Below are positions 58,738-64,000 of a DNA stretch of 64,000 nt, one piece after another. The notes below the pieces were generated by a model. That model was not told the origin of the DNA. It ran no database searches and was given only the letters and a program-made list of their open reading frames with translations. Position numbers and translations under genes: made by a program. The stretch comes from Taxillus chinensis (taxonomy: Eukaryota; Streptophyta; Magnoliopsida; Santalales; Loranthaceae). Where the stretch lies: assembly GCA_023512835.1 (NCBI GenBank), contig CM042088.1, positions 53,937,579 through 54,001,578 on the forward strand, given 5' to 3'. Position 1 is the first letter of the stretch. Every line of letters starts with the position of its first letter.

Positions 58738-60867
58738 AGCCCATAGGGAACAGACTAAACAAAACCACTACACGAAAACAAGCAATGGCACAACAAGCAA
58801 TAAATAAAATAGTAAGGGTCCACAAGTGATTCCAATGACCAACCAAACGATATGAAAACCACCGAGAACAAATAGAGGGGAACCTGCAATCCCTATCTCA
58901 TGTTATTTGGAAAGGCAGAGTTGACAGTATGTAGTATACACTTATGCCCCAAACAACAAACAAAAGTGTCATAAATCGATATTTAAAGCAAACCAATACC
59001 GACGCCAGCAAACACAGATGATTCACAGACAGTGTTACCAAACAGGGATGCCATACGCTTAAACATCAATAGATTGTATGAGCAGAAACACACAGATTAG
59101 GAATGTGTCGTGAAACAAAACAAAAGCATGTAATGTTCATAAATCATTCTGGAATGGGAGAGATAAGGACTAGTCACCCACTGTTCGTGATCAATCAAAT
59201 GGCAAGAAGGTACTCACGGAAACTAATTATAAACTAATAAAATTCAACCAACCATATATCAAGCAACTAGTAATAAAAAAATGCAGTTGAACAAGTAAAT
59301 TCCCACCAAGCAGGCTTCTTCAATTTCACGAATCAGCCAGCCTCTTCCTCAACGGATTGATGAGCTTCAGCGTTGACTAACTGGGAGATGCAGGGCGGTG
59401 GAGCGTCGCAGGATGGCGTCTCTCTAATGTAGCCAGGCAAGGGTGGCTCCTCACAGGCCAGACCGGCGGGAGCGACGACTTTGGGCCGGGCATTCGTCCG
59501 GGTTGGCGTTCATCCGGCGAGGCGATGTCGTGGGCTAGCGTTCGTGCTGGGGGACCGAAATGTGCTACACTGGAGCACTAGGCATTGGGGATTGTTACAG
59601 TGGTGAGTGATGTGTGTGACGAGGCGATACGACTCCGGCGAGTGTAGGGGAGCGAAGGCGGTAGTGACCAGTGGTGTATTTCTCGATCAATCGGGGGGCT
59701 CTTTAGAGTACAAAGGAAAGGATCTATGCTTCGGGTCTGAAGAAGGAGAGATGAAGATTAGAGAATTTAGTTTGTTTTTTTATTGGAGACCCCCCGATTG
59801 AATGAGTCTTGGATGGTTTTTATAGGACGGGGGTAGGGTTTGATGAAGCACAATCATGGTAAGTTAGCTTCGCTCGAAGGGGTGGAGTAGGCAGCAGCCA
59901 TGGCGTGTCATCGAGGAGAGGGAAGTTAGCTCGGGTGACCCATGAGCTTGGTTCGGCCGAGAGAGAGGGTGTGGTCTGGACTTGGTCTGGATGGGGGAGC
60001 AAAGGAAAGGATAAGGTTGAGCTGGCGAGGCTATGGCCCTCCGGCTGGTGCGGCGCGGCGAGGGGGCGAGGTGAGACTGCGTCGTCTGCGTGGAGAGGGA
60101 GAAGAAGATACGGGAAGGTGGAGAGAATGTTAAAGTGCAATTTTTTATTTTGTTTTATTTATTGTTTGCTTTATTTTTCTAGCCAATAGAAGGATGCCAT
60201 GTGGATGAGTTAGAAATGGAAAAATGAAAATAAAATTTTTATTGCTCTAATTTGTAATATTTAACGGGTGTTTTGATTTTTTGGGATCGACGAAACAATC
60301 TGGTTTCCAATAAAATGTGAAAAACATATTTTTGGACTCGGGGCGTCACGACGAGCGACCTTGTATCCCTTTTTCTTGAAAAGGAGTTTATTTTTGTACC
60401 AAAATTGTACTGCGCGTCCCTAAACCGCTTTATTGCTGAAAAAGTTTTTTTATTTTTTTGCGAAAATAAGCTCTTTGAGCAAATATATGTAATGTATACT
60501 TCAAAATTCTCATAACGACGAGTGGAGTAAGAAAATGAGGGTCGTGACCTGATCTAGGGTGTCGTTTTGAATATTGACCACTAGTTCATCACCGTTAGCG
60601 TTCCAAATACGATTTTGACCATAACTTCTTCGTTTGACCTCGAATTTGAGCGCAGTCAAGGCGTCAATCCTCAAATTTAATTCTCAATCACCTGGACTGG
60701 ATTTTTGGTGTTTGAAAGTCTTTTCGAAGAAGTCGTTGCAATTGCCCCCCTTCTAATCGACGTCACGTCTCTTTATTTATCTGTACAAAGTGATTAACAA
60801 ATAGGAACGAAGTTTAAAGTGAAAAATAAATGTGTTATGTCGAACCCGGACAAAATGGGGTCCAACA
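58738..60867. mobile_element. probable LTR fragment ending GGGGTCCAACA
   Basis: The end GAACCCGGACAAAATGGGGT then CCAACA parallels the end of the 3.1-kb solo LTR (AACCCGGTCAAAATAAGGTA then CAACA). The CATAACTTCTTCGTTTGACC region also has counterparts there (CATAACTTTCTCC). The GC-rich part at 59,350-60,130 has open frames on both strands with no known domain. I could not find its beginning or a target-site duplication. Confidence 0.4.
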
Positions 60868-61006
60868 AAACTCTACCAATAACACAGTACCACACAATTA
60901 ATGCTTAAGAGCATCTCCAATAGCACTAGTCATATTTCATTAGCTAAAGCAATAAATAATTGACTTAAAATAGTTTTAGCTAATATCATCTTCATTAGTA
61001 TGGATT

Positions 61007-61037
<31 letters not shown>

Positions 61038-61059
61038 ACAACAACGACAATACTCTACA

Positions 61060-61201
61060 AATCATCCACCACCGGGCCTAACCCCGGAATGGGTACTATA
61101 AGAGATAGAACCCCTACCTCAAAAGGTTCCTCCTTACTCTTGCTCTCACGCTAGACGCAGTCCGCCCACGCGAATCACCACAGCAGCAACGATCAGAAAC
61201 T

Positions 61202-61265
<64 letters not shown>

Positions 61266-61866
61266 CTGTGATGACTGGGCGGCAAAGGGAAAGAAACCCT
61301 AAACCTAAAACAAAGAGACCTCCACCTCCTTATATAGACACCTCACTTATCAAAACGACATAGTTTTGATAAATGAAATCCCACCATCAAAACGACGTAG
61401 TTTTGATAAATGAAATCCCACCATTAAAATGACGTAGTTTTTGATAAAGGGAACATGTCACAACCTTCCCGCATCCACACAGAACAAAATACCCACAATT
61501 TGAACATGGCCCTTAAGGAAAAGATGATCAACATAACAAAACGAAGAAGACGATGCAAAAACATGGCTGCACGTGACAAAGGCCATTGTCACGTGCAAGC
61601 TCCAAATGCCCTAAGATTTTGCCACAAGACTTAGAATAACTTCTCGAAGGCTCCCACGCAAAAACACCACTGCCCGTGACAAGTCATTGTCACGTGCACC
61701 CCCTAAAGGTTCCCTCTTGGGCTCATCTCTTACCTCAAGCTTGCCCATCATCATACAAAGTGTTCAAGTCAATGTGTGTGGGAATAAAACTCCCTGAACC
61801 CCAACAATTGCCACCCCAAAAGGCAAAACTGTGATTAACTCCATATCCCAAAACACGGGTCATTAC
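61060..61866 (-). mobile_element. partial LTR of the 49.5-kb solo LTR family
   Basis: The minus strand begins at about 61,866 with TGTAATGACCCGTGT, as the solo LTR does, and shares GAGGTAAGAGATGAGCCCAA, CACGTGACAATGG-type words and the doubled AAAACTACGTCGTTTT motif. It includes a CT microsatellite (61,204-61,260). The other end of the LTR is missing. Confidence 0.75.
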
Positions 61867-62245
61867 ATAAGAGGGCATGGATACCTCTCTTGGCATGAGA
61901 CTTTTTGGGAAGCCTGTGTGACACTGCCAAGAATAAAAACGGGGATTGGGCTTGGGTCCCAAATCGAACAATATCGTGCTACAGGACACTTGGACTGTTA
62001 CATATGGTATCAGAGTTGGAGACCAGGTCGGTGTGCCATAGTCCCAAGAGAATGTGAGCCTCATAAGGGGGGTGGATTGTGGAGTCTGAGGACTTTGCAA
62101 GTCTCACATCGGATGGGAAGGAGAATGAAGTGTGCCTCATAAGAGGGCGTGAATACCTCTATTGGCATGAGGCCTTTTGGGGTGCCTGTGTGGTATTGCC
62201 AAGAATAAAATCAGAGATTAGGCTTAGGCCCTGAATCGAATGGGG
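61867..62245 (+). mobile_element. TRIM remnant
   Basis: LTR1 is truncated at the left (61,867-62,002, from CATAAGAGGGCATGGATACC to GGACTGTTACA). It is followed by a primer-binding site TGGTATCAGAGTTGG at 62,005. A purine run (AAGGGGGGTGGAT) precedes LTR2 from 62,078 (TGTGGAGTCTGAGGAC), which repeats the CATAAGAGGGCGTGAATACC text. LTR2 is truncated near 62,245. The interior is only about 75 bp and encodes nothing. Confidence 0.78.
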
Positions 62246-62539
62246 GAGGCAGCGGATGGAGGGAGGCGTGACGCAGGGGTGGGGCGTGATGCGACTAGGG
62301 AGGGGGGATAACGCAATGCAAGGGTGGAGGGTGGCGATTTAAAGGGTATATTAGGGGTTTTGAAGGAAGAAGAGGTGTGGGGCTGATGTGGCATAACTAT
62401 AAGTTTAGGTATATTTAGATAAAATTATATATGTAGGTAAATTTGACTAATATAATAGCTAATATATTGGAACAATTTTTTAGTCAAATATTACTTTAAT
62501 TGTTGATAAAGCTAAGCTGTTAGAGATGTTCTAAAAATT

Positions 62540-62875
62540 AAGATAAAAAATCTTTATTTTAAAATACACATAGCTCACATAAATAATAAAATAATATTAC
62601 TTACAGTCCCTAAAATGAAAACTGTAATACAATTTTTTTTGTATTTTTATCAAAATAATATCATTTTAATTAAAAATTTATTCATTAACGTTTTAATAAA
62701 AATACGAAACGTCGGACACATGGCATACATCAGGCGTGAAGAAGAGAAACGGGAAATAAAAAAACAGGGCAGAGGAGCCCAACCCCCAAAACCATGCGTC
62801 CATGACGTTGGCTGGCCTTCACTTTCGTCCCCATCTGTTGAAATGCCCCTGAAATGGCACGACATTGATTACTCG
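62540..62875 (+). promoter_or_regulatory. TRB upstream region with site II-like motif
   Basis: AT-rich DNA changes to mixed sequence near 62,710. AGCCCA at 62,776-62,781 is TGGGCT on the minus strand, the core of the site II element often paired with telo-boxes in plant promoters of cell-cycle and translation genes. The 178-codon open frame over this region is not considered real. Confidence 0.4.
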
Positions 62876-62882
62876 CTATCGC

Positions 62883-62896
62883 TAGGGTTAGGGTTT
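62883..62896 (+). promoter_or_regulatory. telo-box upstream of TRB
   Basis: TAGGGTTAGGGTTT is two plant telomere-type repeats in a row. It lies about 110-170 bases before the donor of the presumed leader exon. Single-Myb-histone TRB proteins bind such telo-boxes in gene promoters, so autoregulation is possible (inference). Confidence 0.7.
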
Positions 62897-63052
62897 CCAA
62901 CGTCCCCAATCGAAACCCTCACGAACAAGGCATGTCTCCACACGCATTATTGCCTCGCCCCGCCCTCGCAATCTACATATACGCCACCCAATCGCGCCTT
63001 CCGCTTCCCACGTCGTAACCAGCAGCGGTCCGCAGCGCGCTTTCAAACCTTC

Positions 63053-63608
63053 GTACGTTGTTTCCTCGTCTTTTCGTTTTTTTTTTGTCCCATTTTATTA
63101 TTCCTATTACCAATCGATTTGTTAACTTGTTCCTCGCATCTAAGAATCTAAAATATGCGTGTTGTGTTTTTTAATTTTTGTCATGTTCTCTCTTTTTGCG
63201 GTTCAGATTTCCGTTTTATGTCCCTTTTTGTGGGATTCGTGAACGTTAGTTGTTGTAGTTATAGAGTTGTTTGAATTATTGTTATTATTGTGTTTTTTTT
63301 TGTTGTCTGTCACACACACTTGTTGCTGTTGGCGAGTTGGGTATTTTGAACTTTTAAGGATACGGGGAGCCTATTTAATGTAACATGAACGGTTACAAGT
63401 GATCAATTCTGTATTTCTCTCTGTTGCCATTGTGCATTTTAGCTATTTTATTTGGTTGTATTACATGGAACTCAGTAACACTTCTTTTGTCTCCGCACTT
63501 GAGTTGTAATTTGTCATCCCCTTACCATGCCATATGGTTTTCTCTTTTAAAAATAGTTTTCCCGGTGATGCTTAATTGTCTGCTTTCTGTTCTATTTTGC
63601 TTTACCAG
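63053..63608 (+). other. TRB 5' leader intron
   Basis: A donor CTTC|GTACGT at 63,053 and an acceptor TTTACCAG at 63,608 bound a T-rich stretch typical of a plant leader intron; the start codon follows 41 bases later. Inferred from splice-site quality only. Confidence 0.5.
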
Positions 63609-63649
63609 ATTATTTTTTCCCTGGGCGAATTCCCTCTCTGCTGCTTGTG

Positions 63650-64000
63650 ATGGGTGCTCCTAAGCAGAAATGGACAGCAGAGGAAGAGGCAGCCCTAAAG
63701 GCCGGTGTTGTTAAGCATGGGGCAGGCAAATGGCGTACAATCCTTAAGGACCCTGATTTTAGTGGTGTTTTGCATCAGCGTTCTAATGTTGATCTCAAGG
63801 TATTTCTGCTCTGGGATATTTTGCAAGTATTAGTAGTTTAGACTCTGGGTCAAAGCTGGAACGTCATGCTGCATTAAAGTGTTTATAGTAATTTGTTTGG
63901 TTTTGATATGGGATAGGACAAATGGAGAAACATGAGCGTGATGGCAAATGGGTGGGGCTCCCGTGATAGGGCCAGATTGGCACTCAAAAGAGTCCCTCAG
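63650..64000 (+). CDS. TRB: TRB telomere-repeat-binding factor (single Myb histone), N-terminus
   Basis: Exon 63650-63799 encodes [19 protein letters not shown], then [18 protein letters not shown] and RSNVDLK; it ends before GTATTT. The next exon starts at 63,917 after GGGATAG with [20 protein letters not shown] and continues past the window edge. The Myb/telobox repeat with the signature VDLKDKWRN, at the very N-terminus, defines the plant TRB/SMH family; its intron falls between LK and DKW. In known members a linker-histone H1/H5-like domain and coiled coil follow; they would lie beyond 64,000. TRB proteins bind telomeric repeats and telo-box promoters and interact with telomerase and Polycomb components. 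The visible frame is intact. The exact paralogue number cannot be given. Confidence 0.95.

Larger units (their letters stand above)
60909..62531. mobile_element. Harbinger/Tourist-like MITE split by later insertions
   Basis: The left end GAGCATCTCCAATAGC is matched in inverted orientation by the right end (GAACATCTCTAACAGC on the minus strand). TAA flanks both ends (60,906-60,908 and 62,532-62,534), the 3-bp target duplication usual for PIF/Harbinger MITEs. The true MITE halves are short (to about 61,040, and from about 62,390). Retroelement sequence fills the middle. Confidence 0.75.

Noticed and set aside
59820..60189. Open frames on both strands (94-106 codons) in GC-rich DNA
   Set aside because: No domain recognised; they overlap each other on opposite strands inside a probable LTR fragment.
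62615..63151. 178-codon open frame on the plus strand
   Set aside because: It overlaps the TRB promoter, telo-box and leader exon, has no recognisable domain, and runs through the presumed splice donor at 63,053.

Overview
This window is nuclear DNA from a flowering plant. The evidence is spliceosomal introns with GT..AG borders, three recognisable plant genes (FKBP42/TWISTED DWARF 1, a telomere-repeat-binding TRB factor, and a CYSTM-type Cys-rich tail protein) and a dense plant transposon load: Ty1/copia and Ty3/gypsy elements, TRIMs, solo LTRs and MITEs. I saw no prokaryotic operon, CRISPR array, rRNA or convincing tRNA. I cannot name the species.

Layout. 1-6.3 kb: AT-rich DNA with two groups of unrecognised minus-strand exons and a ~440-bp sequence in three tandem copies. 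8.6-13.0 kb: an almost complete minus-strand copia element with paired 194-bp LTRs, PBS and PPT, but broken reading frames. 15.1-16.3 kb: a CTCGAG-rich array, then a TTCATGAA-rich repeat. 17.8-18.5 kb: the three-exon CYSTM gene (minus). 19.5-24.7 kb: MITEs, a gypsy 3' LTR with its PPT, and two adjacent TIR elements; the second carries a piece of an S-adenosylhomocysteine hydrolase gene. 25.5 kb: a relic of a 5'-3' exonuclease-family gene. 27.1-31.9 kb: a TRIM nested inside another TRIM, then a 3.1-kb solo LTR with a perfect target-site duplication.

32.5-44.9 kb is FKBP42 (plus). Its third coding intron (9.4 kb) holds a decayed Ty3/gypsy element and minisatellites. The coding frame is broken twice, each time by one extra base in a C or G run; without those two bases the exons add up to 362 codons, close to the family length.

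45.9-62.5 kb is a nested retroelement block: a TRIM, a copia relic interrupted in gag by a large LTR that is itself interrupted by a solo LTR, then inverted LTRs of the same family, and a Harbinger-like MITE split by later insertions. 62.6-64.0 kb is the promoter and first exons of a TRB gene (plus), cut off by the window edge. Its upstream region carries a telo-box, the type of motif TRB proteins bind. Apart from the three genes, most of the window records repeated retroelement insertion and LTR-LTR recombination.
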